Part shown: positions 1 to 9,011 of the stretch, piece by piece | Layout: each line of letters opens with the position of its first letter | How positions within the stretch are numbered: position 1 is the first letter of the stretch | NCBI RefSeq assembly: GCF_038002765.1 | Contig: NZ_JBBODE010000002.1 | Location: 1,860,001 to 1,924,000, forward strand | Direction: 5' to 3' | From: Peribacillus sp. FSL H8-0477 | GTDB taxonomy: Bacteria; Bacillota; Bacilli; Bacillales; DSM-1321 | DNA length: 64,000 nt | The notes under the pieces: model-generated | What the model was told of the DNA's origin: nothing | The model's database searches: none | Seen by the model: the letters and a program-made list of their open reading frames with translations, nothing else | Position numbers and translations under genes: made by a program

Positions 1-93
1 GCAAAAGGTCGAGTAATCGTTGTTATTGCGTTCATACTCCAGGTGAGTTTATTAAGCTTGTGTGTGTTTTTTTGGATATCAGCTCTTATGTAA
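1..93 (+). CDS. C-terminal end of a membrane protein (partial)
   Basis: The first frame is open from the window edge to a TAA at 91-93 and reads 30 residues, mostly hydrophobic (VIVVIAFILQ then LLSLCVFFWISALM), like the last membrane helix of an integral membrane protein. It stops 7 bases before a strong intrinsic terminator, which supports a real gene ending here. Too little is visible to assign a family. Confidence 0.5.
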   Translation, partial: AKGRVIVVIAFILQVSLLSLCVFFWISALM

Positions 94-100
94 CCTCGCT

Positions 101-143
101 ACCTAGAACACTGATCTAACAACGTTCTAGGTGGTTTTTTTAT
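101..143 (+). terminator. Intrinsic terminator
   Basis: A perfect 9-bp stem, ACCTAGAAC at 101-109 and GTTCTAGGT at 124-132, is followed by GG and a run of seven T. It ends transcription of the partial gene at the window start. Confidence 0.85.
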
Positions 144-183
144 TATTAATAAGCAACCAACTATATTTCATGGAAGTCTCACA

Positions 184-891
184 TTAACATCGAACATGTT
201 TTCGTTTAAATCCAATTCGATTGCGTTCAGCTTCTTTTATAATATTTTCATATGCGTGAAGTATACTTGGTTTTTTATTGTCACGCTTTATTTCAATGGG
301 CCCAACAATTTGTGCAATTTCAAGTGCTTGTTCATGTAACGGTTTAAAGGAAACACCAACAGTCGTTAAGAAATTATTCATTGAAACTTTTGCACGGTCT
401 GGTGCTTCATGTATCGTGTTTTTGACAAGTTGTACCATGTCCAGTAATTTTGGAGCGGAAAATTCCTCATCTTTTCTACTCCCAAGAAGCCAGCAATAGC
501 AGCTCCATCCAGCTGACATTTTCAGCTCATCATCACTTGCAATCCATTCATCGGCAATGTCTTGAGCAATAGGAGACTCGGCTAAGGTAACGGCAACAAC
601 ATAGTCAGACAGCATATAAAAATAAGCAAGATCAATCCAACGGTTAAAATCATCATGAGTCATTTGATGAGGATCTGCAATAATCCCTGCAAAATACATC
701 GCATCATAATTACCTGTAGTATAAAGCTGGTCGGCAAGAGGCTGATTGATTTTAATTAGTTTGGCGAGGGGCTTCATAGCACCCGTGGCGACACCAAATA
801 CAGGTTCCCTAGCTCCGTTAGATATGTATATTTTTTTCGTACGTTCTTTCCCTAACACTTCAAGTTGCTGCATCACTGATTCACTATTCAT
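184..891 (-). CDS. DNA alkylation repair enzyme-like (AlkD/HEAT type)
   Basis: The 235-residue product resembles the DNA alkylation repair family (PF08713), HEAT-like helical proteins related to AlkD that excise N3/N7-alkylated purines. Visible hallmarks are a helical, tryptophan-rich middle (MSAGWSCYCWLLGSRKDE near residues 125-142) and a C-terminal half with VSMNNFLTTVGVSF and a final basic stretch. It is monocistronic and convergent to nothing nearby. Start choice: GTG at 897 and ATG at 891 are in frame; AGGAAG (902-907) sits 4 bases from the GTG and 10 from the ATG, so both are possible and ATG is given here. No signal peptide or membrane segment; expected in the cytoplasm. Family assignment is from recognised sequence pattern, not a search. 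Confidence 0.7.
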   Translation of the reverse strand: MNSESVMQQLEVLGKERTKKIYISNGAREPVFGVATGAMKPLAKLIKINQPLADQLYTTGNYDAMYFAGIIADPHQMTHDDFNRWIDLAYFYMLSDYVVAVTLAESPIAQDIADEWIASDDELKMSAGWSCYCWLLGSRKDEEFSAPKLLDMVQLVKNTIHEAPDRAKVSMNNFLTTVGVSFKPLHEQALEIAQIVGPIEIKRDNKKPSILHAYENIIKEAERNRIGFKRKHVRC

Positions 892-1143
892 TACCACACC
901 ACTTCCTAAAATTTGGTATATCCTTTCTTGATAGAAATTGGTTTCTACGTAAAAAAAGATGGATAACTAGTTTCCTTAGATTTTTAGTAGTCACTATTTC
1001 AACTTCTTCCCACTCATTCAAGATACTCCTTGTTAGAGAAGGAAAAGAAGTTTGTACAAGCAAGGCGTATCTTATCTACTATTGTAAACTTCCTCTACGA
1101 AGTATAAACAATTTTATTTAGTGTGGTTTCAATTCCTCGATAA

Positions 1144-1257
1144 CAGGAATATGGACAGCAATTTGAGCAAGAAAAAGCAAAAGCTTATCTTGGTAAGTCT
1201 TCACGGGAACTTGGGGAAACCGCAGATAAATTAGGATCTAGAAACTTCGCATTCTAG
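1144..1257 (+). pseudogene. Short gene remnant in a 500-bp non-coding stretch
   Basis: Between 898 and 1411 no intact gene is seen. A frame without a start codon, open from 1144 to the TAG at 1255-1257, reads a protein-like hydrophilic tail (QEYGQQFEQEKAKAYLGK, then SRELGETADKLGSRNFAF). This looks like the C-terminus of a lost gene. I do not recognise the family. The rest of the gap shows only AT-rich sequence. Confidence 0.35.
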
Positions 1258-1411
1258 TGTAAAGATTACTCTTGCTAAAATGAACATAAGAAATGAGCTG
1301 GAAAATGTATCTCCTAGCTCGTGTGTTTTGCTGTCCAATTTTCACTAAAGCACCTGTTAGTTTATTATAGACTTATTCTTTAAAAACCGTTGTTTTCAAT
1401 GTAATTGGTGA

Positions 1412-1861
1412 TTAAACAAGTGTACGTTTTTTGCGATTTTTCACAATTAAAATGATAGAACAAAGCAGACTACCAACGATACTGACTATCACCATGATTT
1501 GTGCCTCTAACATAACAATTCCGTATGTTTCAGAATCAGGATTTTGAAGGATATTATCACCAAAGTCGTTTTGCAAAGTATAACCACCTGCATTGAGTCC
1601 CCAGTTCAAGTAACCAAACACTACTCCAAGTAAACTACTAATAAGAATGAAGAAAAAATTTGGTATGAAAGAGGTTCTCTCTTTTTTTATAGCCATTTTG
1701 TAATTCACTGTCAACAGTAGGAAGGGGGTAAATAGTTCAAATAACATTTCAATTAATGAAATATTACCAGTTTCATTTAGTCTTGTATTTGGTGTTAAGA
1801 AAAAAAATAAAGAATGGATAATTACGACAGGTAGTAAATTAATCGATAACAGCTTAAACAT
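1412..1861 (-). CDS. Four-helix membrane protein, unknown function
   Basis: The 149-residue product has about four hydrophobic segments (near residues 5-22, 36-54, 68-88 and 116-140) and ends in a positive tail (KNRKKRTLV), so an integral membrane protein with the C-terminus inside is likely. The loop between helices 3 and 4 is hydrophilic (NDFGDNILQNPDSETYG). I do not recognise the family. The nearest ribosome site, AGAGGCGATG, lies about 14 bases before the ATG, longer than usual. No neighbour on the same strand is close enough for an operon. Confidence 0.5.
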   Translation of the reverse strand: MFKLLSINLLPVVIIHSLFFFLTPNTRLNETGNISLIEMLFELFTPFLLLTVNYKMAIKKERTSFIPNFFFILISSLLGVVFGYLNWGLNAGGYTLQNDFGDNILQNPDSETYGIVMLEAQIMVIVSIVGSLLCSIILIVKNRKKRTLV

Positions 1862-2210
1862 TTTCTTTACATCGCCTCTAAGTTGCTTATTTTATTATAC
1901 TTTAACATAATTCTTCACAATCTATTGATTTTTATTGAATAGGATTCGGTTATGTTCTTAGAAGCAATATTTAGAAAACGAAGTAGAGCACGTTCAATAA
2001 AAGTCGTAAGGATTTCCTTCTATTATTTTTAGATAAGTGAACATTAAGATTTGTATTTTTTACATAGTAAAAGCTAACTAGCAAACCAATATACAGTTTT
2101 GAAAATTAGTCTATATAAGTGGATAGGATTTACTTAAGCAGATAATGTATTGTAAACTGATTTTATCGACTAATACATATAGAAAAAACCAAATACAAGG
2201 GGAAATGAAT
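1862..2210. other. Intergenic region, nothing recognised
   Basis: This AT-rich 350-bp stretch separates divergent genes. It must hold the promoters of both, but no convincing -35/-10 pair, riboswitch or repeat was seen. Confidence 0.5.
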
Positions 2211-2780
2211 GTGACAAAAAGGTATGAAAAGGAGTTATCACCAGAGCAAAGTCAAGAATTAATTAGTGTATTGAAAGTCCGTTTTGAGAAAAATATGCCA
2301 CGTCATAATGATATAAATTGGGCTAAAGTCCAATCAAAGCTGGTCGCTGTCCCTGAAAAAATGTGGTCGCTGAATGAGATGGAAGTAACCGGTGGAGAAC
2401 CGGACGTTGTTGGGTATGATGAAGCTAGGGATGAATACATTTTTTATGATTGTTCAGCGGAGAGTCCTAAAGGTCGTAGAAGTGTTTGCTACGATCGTGA
2501 AGGCCTGGAGTCAAGGAAAAAACATAAACCAGAAAATAATGCGATTGATATGGTAACGGCCATGGGATGTGAACTTTTAACGGAACAACAATATCGAGCT
2601 TTGCAGAAACTGGGGGATTATGATTTGAAGACGTCCAGTTGGGTACAAACCCCCGCTGATATTAGAGAACGTGGGGGCGCTCTTTTTTGCGATTTTCGTT
2701 TTGGCCACGTATTCTTGTATCATAATGGTGCGGATTCCTACTATGGTGCCAGAGGCTTTCGTTGCTCTCTAAGGGTCTGA
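2211..2780 (+). CDS. DUF4256 domain protein
   Basis: The 189-residue protein matches the DUF4256 pattern: an N-terminal helix with LSPEQSQELISVLK and RFEKNMPRHNDINW, a core containing MEVTGGEPDVV and FYDCSAESPKGRRS, and a C-terminal part with SSWVQTPADIRERGGALF and YGARGFRCSLRV. Such proteins are cytoplasmic and of unknown function. Start choice: AGGGG at 2198-2202 lies 8 bases before GTG at 2211 but only 2 before ATG at 2205, so GTG is preferred; a more upstream ATG at 2145 has no ribosome site. No co-transcribed neighbour. Confidence 0.8.
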   Translation: MTKRYEKELSPEQSQELISVLKVRFEKNMPRHNDINWAKVQSKLVAVPEKMWSLNEMEVTGGEPDVVGYDEARDEYIFYDCSAESPKGRRSVCYDREGLESRKKHKPENNAIDMVTAMGCELLTEQQYRALQKLGDYDLKTSSWVQTPADIRERGGALFCDFRFGHVFLYHNGADSYYGARGFRCSLRV

Positions 2781-2908
2781 ATTTTCTATTAGTATCTTGA
2801 TAAGCATTCCTTCAGTGCGAATAAACAATGGAAAGTAATGACCTAGTTTGTGTTAAAAATTTGGTGCATAAACGTATGAATGTATATGTCTAATGAGAAG
2901 GTTGAAAA

Positions 2909-3901
2909 ATGAGAAATTACTGTGTTTTTTTTCTGGTATTTTTATTAATTGGTTGTGAAAATGAACCAAATAATAAAGGATTAAAAGAGCCAGAAGTGCC
3001 TAATGTTAATGGAAATTCATATGGTAATATAATGAATGACGGATTTGTCTCTAACCAGGAAAACTTACTAATTTATATGAAATACAATGATTCAAAAATG
3101 CCTCTATTTAGCCATAATGATATTATGATCAAACAAGAAGATGGGAAAAATGAGGTAAAACTCACGTCAAAAAGTTTTGGGGATATAAATGTAATGAAGG
3201 AATGGATTTACTATACAGTAATGCCAATCTCGGATATACCAATGTTATATCGAGTGAAACTAGATGGAACAGCAAAAGAAAGATTAGTCAAAGGTGCAGA
3301 GTATGTTCAAGTGAAAAATGATGGAATTTACTATTACGATACGATTAAGAATGGTATTTATAAAATGAATTTGGATGGGACAAATACAGTTCAAATTTAT
3401 TCACCAAAACAGGAAGTTACCATGAATTTCTTCGTTGATCGTGAACAGATTTACTTTTATAAACCGATAGATGAATTTGGTGCAGAAGGAAACCTATATA
3501 AGATGTCCCAAAACGGAGAAAACATAAAAAAAGTAAATGATGAAGTTTCGTATTCACAGATAATTAGTGATGCAGACGAGAAATATCTCTATTATATAGA
3601 TGTAGATGAGCACTTGTATAAGATAGATAAACAAACCGGTAAGGAGATAAAAATAACTGATCAAAAGGTTTCGTCCGTTATTGGAGATGAACATTGGATC
3701 TATTACTCGAATCCAGGTAATCACTATTATTTATATAAAATGAAAAAGAATGGGGAACAAAATCAATTACTAATCGATCAAGAAGTATCAGACTTAAATG
3801 TAATCGATAATAGAATTTACTACAAAATAGAAGGAAATGAAGACGTCTTCCAAGTTAAAACAGATGGGACAGAAAATAGATTATTTTCTAAGCACAAGTA
3901 A
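2909..3901 (+). CDS. DUF5050-type beta-propeller lipoprotein
   Basis: The 330-residue product starts with a lipoprotein signal (hydrophobic VFFLVFLLIGC, lipid-accepting Cys at about residue 16), so it should be anchored on the outer face of the membrane. The mature part is built of repeated units of the type IYYYDTIKNGIYKMNLDGTN and IYYSNPGNHYYLYKMKKNGE, the signature of DUF5050/six-bladed propeller proteins. Each repeat pairs an I-Y-Y strand with a YKM-DG turn. Function of such lipoproteins is unknown; binding of a ligand or of wall polymer is only a guess. A ribosome site AGAAGG precedes the ATG. It stands alone, with no clear operon partner. Confidence 0.75.
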   Translation: MRNYCVFFLVFLLIGCENEPNNKGLKEPEVPNVNGNSYGNIMNDGFVSNQENLLIYMKYNDSKMPLFSHNDIMIKQEDGKNEVKLTSKSFGDINVMKEWIYYTVMPISDIPMLYRVKLDGTAKERLVKGAEYVQVKNDGIYYYDTIKNGIYKMNLDGTNTVQIYSPKQEVTMNFFVDREQIYFYKPIDEFGAEGNLYKMSQNGENIKKVNDEVSYSQIISDADEKYLYYIDVDEHLYKIDKQTGKEIKITDQKVSSVIGDEHWIYYSNPGNHYYLYKMKKNGEQNQLLIDQEVSDLNVIDNRIYYKIEGNEDVFQVKTDGTENRLFSKHK

Positions 3902-4036
3902 AGTAAGGCTCTTGTTTAATGTTCCAATAACTAAACTCTCTCGTGCAACATATATTCTGTGTTGATTTTTTCGGTATAAGTGTCCTTTTAGTTATATAAT
4001 TAGATGATTGATTACATAGAGGAGTTGAAAAGAAGT

Positions 4037-4699
4037 ATGTTTACAAGAAACAAAGTATTATTTCTTGTCATTAGTGTAATGGCGATTTCTTTTGTTTTGG
4101 CAGGATGTGGTTCTGCAAAACAAGAGGAGAATAAGGACAATAAAAACAGCGCTAAAACGGACTATTCTACAAAAGTGAAAGAGAATCCGATTGTGACGAT
4201 TACAATGGATAATGATGAGAAGGTAGTTATCGAATTAGAGCCTTCAGTAGCGCCCAATACTGTAGCGAATTTTATTTCTTTAGTTGAAAAAGGCTTCTAT
4301 GATGGTCTTATTTTTCATCGTGTTATCCCTGACTTTATGGTTCAAGGAGGAGATCCTTCAGGAACTGGAACAGGTGGACCAGAGTATTCGATTAAAGGCG
4401 AATTTTCTTCAAATGATTTCGAGAACACCCTGAAACACGAACGTGGTGTTATCTCGATGGCACGTTCTAGTGACCCAGATTCTGCAGGATCACAATTTTT
4501 CATTATGGTAAAAGAAACAACAGATCTTGATGGAGAGTATGCTGCATTTGGGAAAGTACTTGAGGGAATGGAAACGGTAGATGCTATCGTTGGTGTAGAT
4601 CGAGATAGCGCAGATAAACCAGTTGAAGAGCAGAAAATGAAAAAGGTTGAAGTGGATACAAAGGGCTTCGACTACCCAGATCCTGAAGTGCAAAAATAG
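4037..4699 (+). CDS. Cyclophilin-type peptidyl-prolyl isomerase lipoprotein
   Basis: The product carries a lipoprotein signal (VISVMAISFVLAGC) followed by a charged Asn/Lys/Glu-rich linker and a cyclophilin domain of about 165 residues. Family hallmarks are present: VANFISLVEKGFYDGLIFHR, VIPDFMVQGGDPSGTGTGG (with the catalytic Arg and the Phe-Met-x-Gln core) and SAGSQFFIMV. It probably catalyses prolyl isomerisation of exported proteins at the membrane-wall interface. Start choice: ATG at 4004 would add 11 residues before the signal; ATG at 4037, after GGAG at 4021-4024, gives a normal signal peptide of about 24 residues. A terminator follows at 4741. Confidence 0.9.
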   Translation: MFTRNKVLFLVISVMAISFVLAGCGSAKQEENKDNKNSAKTDYSTKVKENPIVTITMDNDEKVVIELEPSVAPNTVANFISLVEKGFYDGLIFHRVIPDFMVQGGDPSGTGTGGPEYSIKGEFSSNDFENTLKHERGVISMARSSDPDSAGSQFFIMVKETTDLDGEYAAFGKVLEGMETVDAIVGVDRDSADKPVEEQKMKKVEVDTKGFDYPDPEVQK

Positions 4700-4740
4700 G
4701 GATGTCGGTGAAACTAATCTTAGCCCTATAAAAAAAATTA

Positions 4741-4774
4741 AAGCCGGTTTCCATTTTTGGAGATCGGCTTTTAT
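4741..4774 (+). terminator. Intrinsic terminator (probably bidirectional)
   Basis: AAGCCG (4741-4746) pairs with CGGCTT (4765-4770), with extra pairing inside and T/A runs on both sides. It lies between convergent genes and can serve both. Confidence 0.75.
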
Positions 4775-4799
4775 AAACTCTGCATTTCGATGAACCGAT

Positions 4800-5267
4800 T
4801 TACTTTTCTGCTAATTCTAGGGTTTGTTCATAAGTAGCCGGATTGTTGAAGTCTTCTTTATCTATTTTTAGACTGTTACAAGCATATTCTAAATGTTCAA
4901 GCCAACAGTAATCTTTTTCTGTTAACGCTTGTTCACATTCTCTTTCTATATATGAAACACTTATCTTTTTCCCTATGTCCCTAAAAATTTCTATCGCCTC
5001 TAATGAACCAGGCCAATTTCTATCTTGTAATAGTCTTGCTAATTTAGGTAAAGCTTTTTTATTTCTTGGATAACCGATTTCTTTTAAAACAGTCACGCCA
5101 TTTTGCCAACAATTTTGTCCATACTTTGGATTAATCAAATCAACTTTATCAGGTGAAAGTTGAATTAGGGTTGCCATGGCCCGCTGTTGGATATCTTCTG
5201 GAAGTAACCAATTTAAGTTGTAGACATGATAAATAATCTCTTCATCTTCAATCTCAATATATTCCAT
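4800..5267 (-). CDS. DUF5071/HEAT-like protein
   Basis: The 155-residue acidic, helical protein contains ALPKLARLLQDRNWPGSLEA, which is the typical core of DUF5071 proteins (two helices joined at the NWP turn), followed by a C-terminal helical region with two Cys and two Trp. DUF5071 members are often found near toxin-immunity loci, but here no toxin is adjacent, so that link is only an inference. The ribosome site AAGGTG lies 8 bases before the ATG. It is convergent with the cyclophilin gene and shares its terminator. Confidence 0.6.
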   Translation of the reverse strand: MEYIEIEDEEIIYHVYNLNWLLPEDIQQRAMATLIQLSPDKVDLINPKYGQNCWQNGVTVLKEIGYPRNKKALPKLARLLQDRNWPGSLEAIEIFRDIGKKISVSYIERECEQALTEKDYCWLEHLEYACNSLKIDKEDFNNPATYEQTLELAEK

Positions 5268-5460
5268 ATAAAATCACCTTCCACATTGAAGTTACTTGGG
5301 GTAATGAAAGTTGTCCTAGGGTGTTTTTTCCCTAAGGGAATAAAAGTTTAATAGATTTTGATTAGTATATTACTTTATTATTAGTACCTTGTATAATGAA
5401 AATAGTTAGAATTGTTCAATTTTGAGTGTTTATCTACTGTACATAAAGGATGATGTGAGA

Positions 5461-6009
5461 ATGAACTATAATCGTGAAAAAGTAACCCTTCAAACAGAAA
5501 GGCTCCTCCTTAGATTATTTCAAACAGGCGATGCGGAAACAGTCGTAACGCTGTGCCATAACTATAATCTTTATAAAAATACCTTGTATCTGCCTTATCC
5601 GTATACTTTAAATGATGCTCTAGCATGGATAGAACATCATCATGATCATTTTATGGCGGATAAATCGTATGAGTTTGCGGTAACAGACAAGGAAACCGGT
5701 GAATTATATGGAGCCATTGCCTTATCGAATAATAAACGTTTTAACCAAGGAGAGATTGCTTATTGGATTGGCGAGCAATATTGGGGAAATGGTTATGCGA
5801 CAGAGGCAGCGCAGTCAATATTACGATTTGCTTTTGAAGAAAAGAAGCTGCACAAAGTGTTTGCCCGCTATTTTTCATCGAACCCGGCTTCAGGACAAGT
5901 GATGAAGAAGGTTGGTATGAAGCAAGAGGGGATATTAAAGGATCATGTCATAAAAGAAGGTACATATAAGGATTTGATATACTACGGAATAATTAATGAG
6001 AAGGGGTAA
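5461..6009 (+). CDS. GNAT N-acetyltransferase (RimJ/RimL type)
   Basis: The 182-residue protein is a GNAT acetyltransferase of the ribosomal-protein-serine/alanine type: N-terminal LQTERLLLRLF motif, acceptor-site strand EIAYWIGEQYWGNGYATEAA (acetyl-CoA pyrophosphate loop G-N-G-Y-A), and the C-terminal LHKVFARYFSSNPASGQVMK and VGMKQEGIL motifs. It would transfer an acetyl group from acetyl-CoA to a protein N-terminus or a small amine; the substrate cannot be read from sequence. A TTG at 5422 is in frame but ATG at 5461, about 10 bases after AAGGA, gives the normal family length. A terminator follows at 6099. Confidence 0.85.
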   Translation: MNYNREKVTLQTERLLLRLFQTGDAETVVTLCHNYNLYKNTLYLPYPYTLNDALAWIEHHHDHFMADKSYEFAVTDKETGELYGAIALSNNKRFNQGEIAYWIGEQYWGNGYATEAAQSILRFAFEEKKLHKVFARYFSSNPASGQVMKKVGMKQEGILKDHVIKEGTYKDLIYYGIINEKG

Positions 6010-6098
6010 AGAATGTCTGATATCGGGCATGGGTCACGAGTTACAGTCTGATTTTAAGCCCAATGCGTGTTTAAAAAACTTACCAATTGGTTCGTAAA

Positions 6099-6136
6099 CT
6101 AAGGCTGTCATAATTATTGGCAGCCTTAGTTTTTAT
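6099..6136 (+). terminator. Intrinsic terminator
   Basis: CTAAGGCTG (6099-6107) and CAGCCTTAG (6121-6129) form a perfect 9-bp stem followed by TTTTTATTTT. It closes the acetyltransferase transcript. Confidence 0.85.
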
Positions 6137-6183
6137 TTTGTCCTTCACTAATTAGTTACACCTACAATATATCCAAAATTTAC

Positions 6184-6212
6184 TTGACAAATTATTAAGA
6201 AAATATAATAAT
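6184..6212 (+). promoter_or_regulatory. Probable sigma-A promoter of the iron operon
   Basis: A perfect -35 box TTGACA at 6184-6189 is followed after 16 bases by TAATAA (6206-6211); an overlapping TATAAT at 6204-6209 has a short 14-base spacer. It lies just upstream of the Fur-like site and of fhuC. Confidence 0.6.
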
Positions 6213-6230
6213 CATATAGTTAAGTATAAT

Positions 6231-6255
6231 TGAGAACGATTATTATTATCATTAT
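6231..6255 (+). promoter_or_regulatory. Fur box
   Basis: The stretch TGAGAACGATTATTATTATC followed by ATTA matches the Fur operator (overlapping 7-1-7 units TGATAATNATTATCA). It lies between promoter and first gene of a hydroxamate-siderophore importer, so Fur repression under iron sufficiency is expected. Confidence 0.75.
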
Positions 6256-6276
6256 TTGGGAGGAGATAATAGTAAA

Positions 6277-7068
6277 ATGCGCATGCAAGTTAGTAATGTT
6301 GAAGTTGGTTACGACAGAAAAGTAATTGTAAATGGGTTAACAATTGAGATTCCTGATGGGCAAATTACTACCATTATCGGATCGAATGGATGTGGGAAAT
6401 CAACTTTATTAAAGGCGATGACAAGAATTATTCCTTATCAGAAGGGGCAAGTTTTCCTTGATGGAGCTGAAATACAAAAGAAAAATACAAAAGAGCTGGC
6501 AAAGGAACTATCCATACTGCCGCAGACACAAGATAGTGCTGTTGGGCTTTTAGTTGAAGAATTGGTTTCTTATGGACGGTTTCCTTATCAATCAGGTTTC
6601 GGAAACTTAAAAAAAGAAGATAAAAAAATCATTGATTGGGCTATGAAGTCTACTAATACATATGAGTTTAAAGATCATTTTGTGGATGAGCTTTCTGGTG
6701 GACAAAAACAACGGGTTTGGATTGCTATGGCTCTTGCACAAAATACAGACATCATTTTTTTAGATGAGCCTACAACCTATTTGGATATGGCACATCAACT
6801 CGAAGTTTTAGAGCTTTTACAAAAATTAAATGAACAAGAAAATCGAACGATTGTTATGGTTTTACATGATTTAAATCATGCTGCAAGATTTTCACAATTT
6901 ATGTTAGCGCTTGATAATGGGAATCTAGTGAAAGCTGGTACTCCAGAAGAGGTTATGACACCGGAAGTGTTAAAGAGAGTCTTTAAAATTGACGCCGTCA
7001 TTAGTAAAGACCCTCGTACATTCAAACCAATTTGTACTACATATGATTTAGTAAAGGGAGAATTATAA
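6277..7068 (+). CDS. fhuC: Iron-hydroxamate ABC transporter ATPase (FhuC type)
   Basis: The 263-residue protein is the ATP-binding subunit of a ferric-siderophore importer (FepC/FhuC family). Walker A GSNGCGKST lies near residues 35-43, the Q-loop at LPQTQD, the ABC signature LSGGQKQR near 138, Walker B IIFLDEPT and the H-loop VLHDLNHAARF after it. It powers uptake through the two permeases encoded downstream. Start choice: an in-frame TTG at 6256 overlaps the ribosome site GGGAGGAG, so ATG at 6277 is used. The stop codon overlaps the next ATG by one base, showing translational coupling with fhuD. Confidence 0.9.
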   Translation: MRMQVSNVEVGYDRKVIVNGLTIEIPDGQITTIIGSNGCGKSTLLKAMTRIIPYQKGQVFLDGAEIQKKNTKELAKELSILPQTQDSAVGLLVEELVSYGRFPYQSGFGNLKKEDKKIIDWAMKSTNTYEFKDHFVDELSGGQKQRVWIAMALAQNTDIIFLDEPTTYLDMAHQLEVLELLQKLNEQENRTIVMVLHDLNHAARFSQFMLALDNGNLVKAGTPEEVMTPEVLKRVFKIDAVISKDPRTFKPICTTYDLVKGEL

Positions 7069-7997
7069 TGAAAAAATGGATTTTATTTTTAGTAGCCGCT
7101 TTAATGGTCGTTTTAACAGCATGTGGTAATGAGGATTCAGCCTCTAATGAACCAGCTAAAGAGAAAGATGATAAGAAGGCTTCTGATACGATTACATATG
7201 AAGCAGAATCAGGCCCTATTAAAGTACCATCCGATCCACAGCGCGTGGTTATATTATCAGGGTACGTAGGAGATATGCTTGAATTAGGTATAAATGTTGT
7301 AGGAATGGATTCATGGTCATTTGATCATCCTGATTTCGCTAAGAAATACCCAGATGCTGAAGTCGTAGAAAGTTCTGATTTCGAAAAAATCTTAGAGCTT
7401 AATCCTGATTTAATTATTGGATCATCTGATATTGAAGATGCCGATAAACTGCAAGAGATTGCGCCAACAGTTTTATATACATATGGTGCGGTAGATTATA
7501 TCGAACAACGTATTGAAATTGGTAAAGTCGTAAATAAAGAAAAAGAAATGAGAGCTTGGGTAAAAGATTTCCAAACACGTGCTAAAGAACTTGGCGAAAA
7601 AATTAAAGCTAAAATTGGTGAAGATGCTACCGTTACTATTGCAGGAAATTCAGATAAGCAAATCTACTTATTTGGTGATAGTTGGGGACGTGGCACAGAA
7701 ATTATCTATCAGGAAATGGGCTTGGAAATGCCGAAAGCGGTAAAAGACGTAGTGAAACCAGGATACTTTGGGATTTCTGAAGAAGTATTAGGTGATTATG
7801 TAGGTGATTATTTCGTGCTGAACTTACTTAAAGAAGGCCAAGATACATCATTCCTAAAAACGGATTGGTATAATGATATTCCTGCCGTTAAAAATAAACA
7901 TGTGTTTTATGCGGAAGGTTCTTCATTTATTTTTGCCGATGCCTATTCTTTTGATTACCAACTAGACTTCTTTGAAAAATCTTTTTTAGGTAACTAA
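7068..7997 (+). CDS. fhuD: Iron-hydroxamate-binding lipoprotein (FhuD type)
   Basis: The 309-residue product has a lipoprotein signal ending in LTAC and a mature class III substrate-binding fold: N-lobe with PQRVVILSGYVGDMLELG, a long bridging helix, and the C-lobe motif IYLFGDSWGRGTEIIYQEMG, which is shared with staphylococcal FhuD2-like proteins that bind Fe(III)-hydroxamates. Family knowledge points to hydroxamate siderophores; the exact ligand is not deducible. It starts within the stop codon of fhuC. Placement of the binding protein between ATPase and permeases differs from the divergent fhuD of B. subtilis. Confidence 0.88.
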   Translation: MKKWILFLVAALMVVLTACGNEDSASNEPAKEKDDKKASDTITYEAESGPIKVPSDPQRVVILSGYVGDMLELGINVVGMDSWSFDHPDFAKKYPDAEVVESSDFEKILELNPDLIIGSSDIEDADKLQEIAPTVLYTYGAVDYIEQRIEIGKVVNKEKEMRAWVKDFQTRAKELGEKIKAKIGEDATVTIAGNSDKQIYLFGDSWGRGTEIIYQEMGLEMPKAVKDVVKPGYFGISEEVLGDYVGDYFVLNLLKEGQDTSFLKTDWYNDIPAVKNKHVFYAEGSSFIFADAYSFDYQLDFFEKSFLGN

Positions 7998-8012
7998 GAA
8001 AGGAGTATTCAA

Positions 8013-9011
8013 ATGAAGGCTTCCTATTCTTTTATAAGTAAAATGCTCCTCTCACTCATTATTTTGTTCCTTATCGTGTTAATCGCCTTAGGTTATGGTG
8101 CAGCAAGTACAAGTTTTCAAGATTTGTATGAAGCAGTGGTGGGTAAAAGCGGTGGACAATATTATAATATATTAAGAGAAATCCGCTTTCCTCGTGTTAT
8201 TGCAGCATTTTTTGTTGGTGCTGCTTTAGCTGTTGCTGGAGCCATTATGCAAGGAATGACAAGAAATCCACTTGCTGAACCAGGGTTACTCGGTCTAACG
8301 TCAGGGGCTGACTTAGCGCTGTCGCTAGCTTTAGCCTTTATCCCTGGTATCAGTTTTTTAATGATTATGTTTAGTTCTTTTGTAGGAGCAGGCATAGGTA
8401 TGCTGATTGTATTTGGAATAGGTGCCACATCAAGAAACGGTCTTTCTCCACTTAAACTAGTTTTAGCTGGAGCGGCCGTCTCTCTGTTTTTACAAGCTAT
8501 CTCAAGCAGTGTTGCCATTCTCTTTAATGTTGCTAAAAATGTCAGCATGTGGACTGCTGGAGGGTTAATCAGTACCTCATGGGATGCTTTGATCATCATC
8601 CCTTTTATCGTAGTGGGATTATTTATAGCCATTCTATATAGTAAACAATTAACAATTTTAAGTCTAAATGAAGAATTAGCAAAAGGACTTGGACAAAAAA
8701 CCAAGTTAATTAAGACCGTATTAATGATGGTCGTCATTATCCTAGCTGGAACAGCCGTTGCTTTAATAGGGAATTTAACCTTCGTAGGTTTGTTTATTCC
8801 GCATATTGTCCGCAAAATTGTTGGTGCAGATTATCGATTTATTATCCCGATGTCCATTATTGTCGGTGGGATATTTATGATTGGGACCGACTTTATTAGT
8901 AGAATGGTCATTGCTCCTTTAGAAATCCCTGTTGTTGCACTTGTTGCATTAGTAGGCTTACCTTTCTTCTTATTTTTAGTTAAGAAAGGAGGTCGTACGT
9001 TCTTTGCGTAA
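8013..9011 (+). CDS. fhuB: Siderophore ABC permease (FhuB type)
   Basis: The 332-residue protein is a FecCD-family permease with about ten membrane helices. Typical motifs are LREIRFPRVIAAFFVGAALA, AGAIMQGMTRNPLAEPGLLG and, near the end, the ATPase-coupling region NLTFVGLFIPHIVRKIVG. It should form a heterodimer with the next product in the membrane. AAGGAG precedes the ATG. Its last codons overlap the next gene by 8 bases. Confidence 0.9.
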   Translation: MKASYSFISKMLLSLIILFLIVLIALGYGAASTSFQDLYEAVVGKSGGQYYNILREIRFPRVIAAFFVGAALAVAGAIMQGMTRNPLAEPGLLGLTSGADLALSLALAFIPGISFLMIMFSSFVGAGIGMLIVFGIGATSRNGLSPLKLVLAGAAVSLFLQAISSSVAILFNVAKNVSMWTAGGLISTSWDALIIIPFIVVGLFIAILYSKQLTILSLNEELAKGLGQKTKLIKTVLMMVVIILAGTAVALIGNLTFVGLFIPHIVRKIVGADYRFIIPMSIIVGGIFMIGTDFISRMVIAPLEIPVVALVALVGLPFFLFLVKKGGRTFFA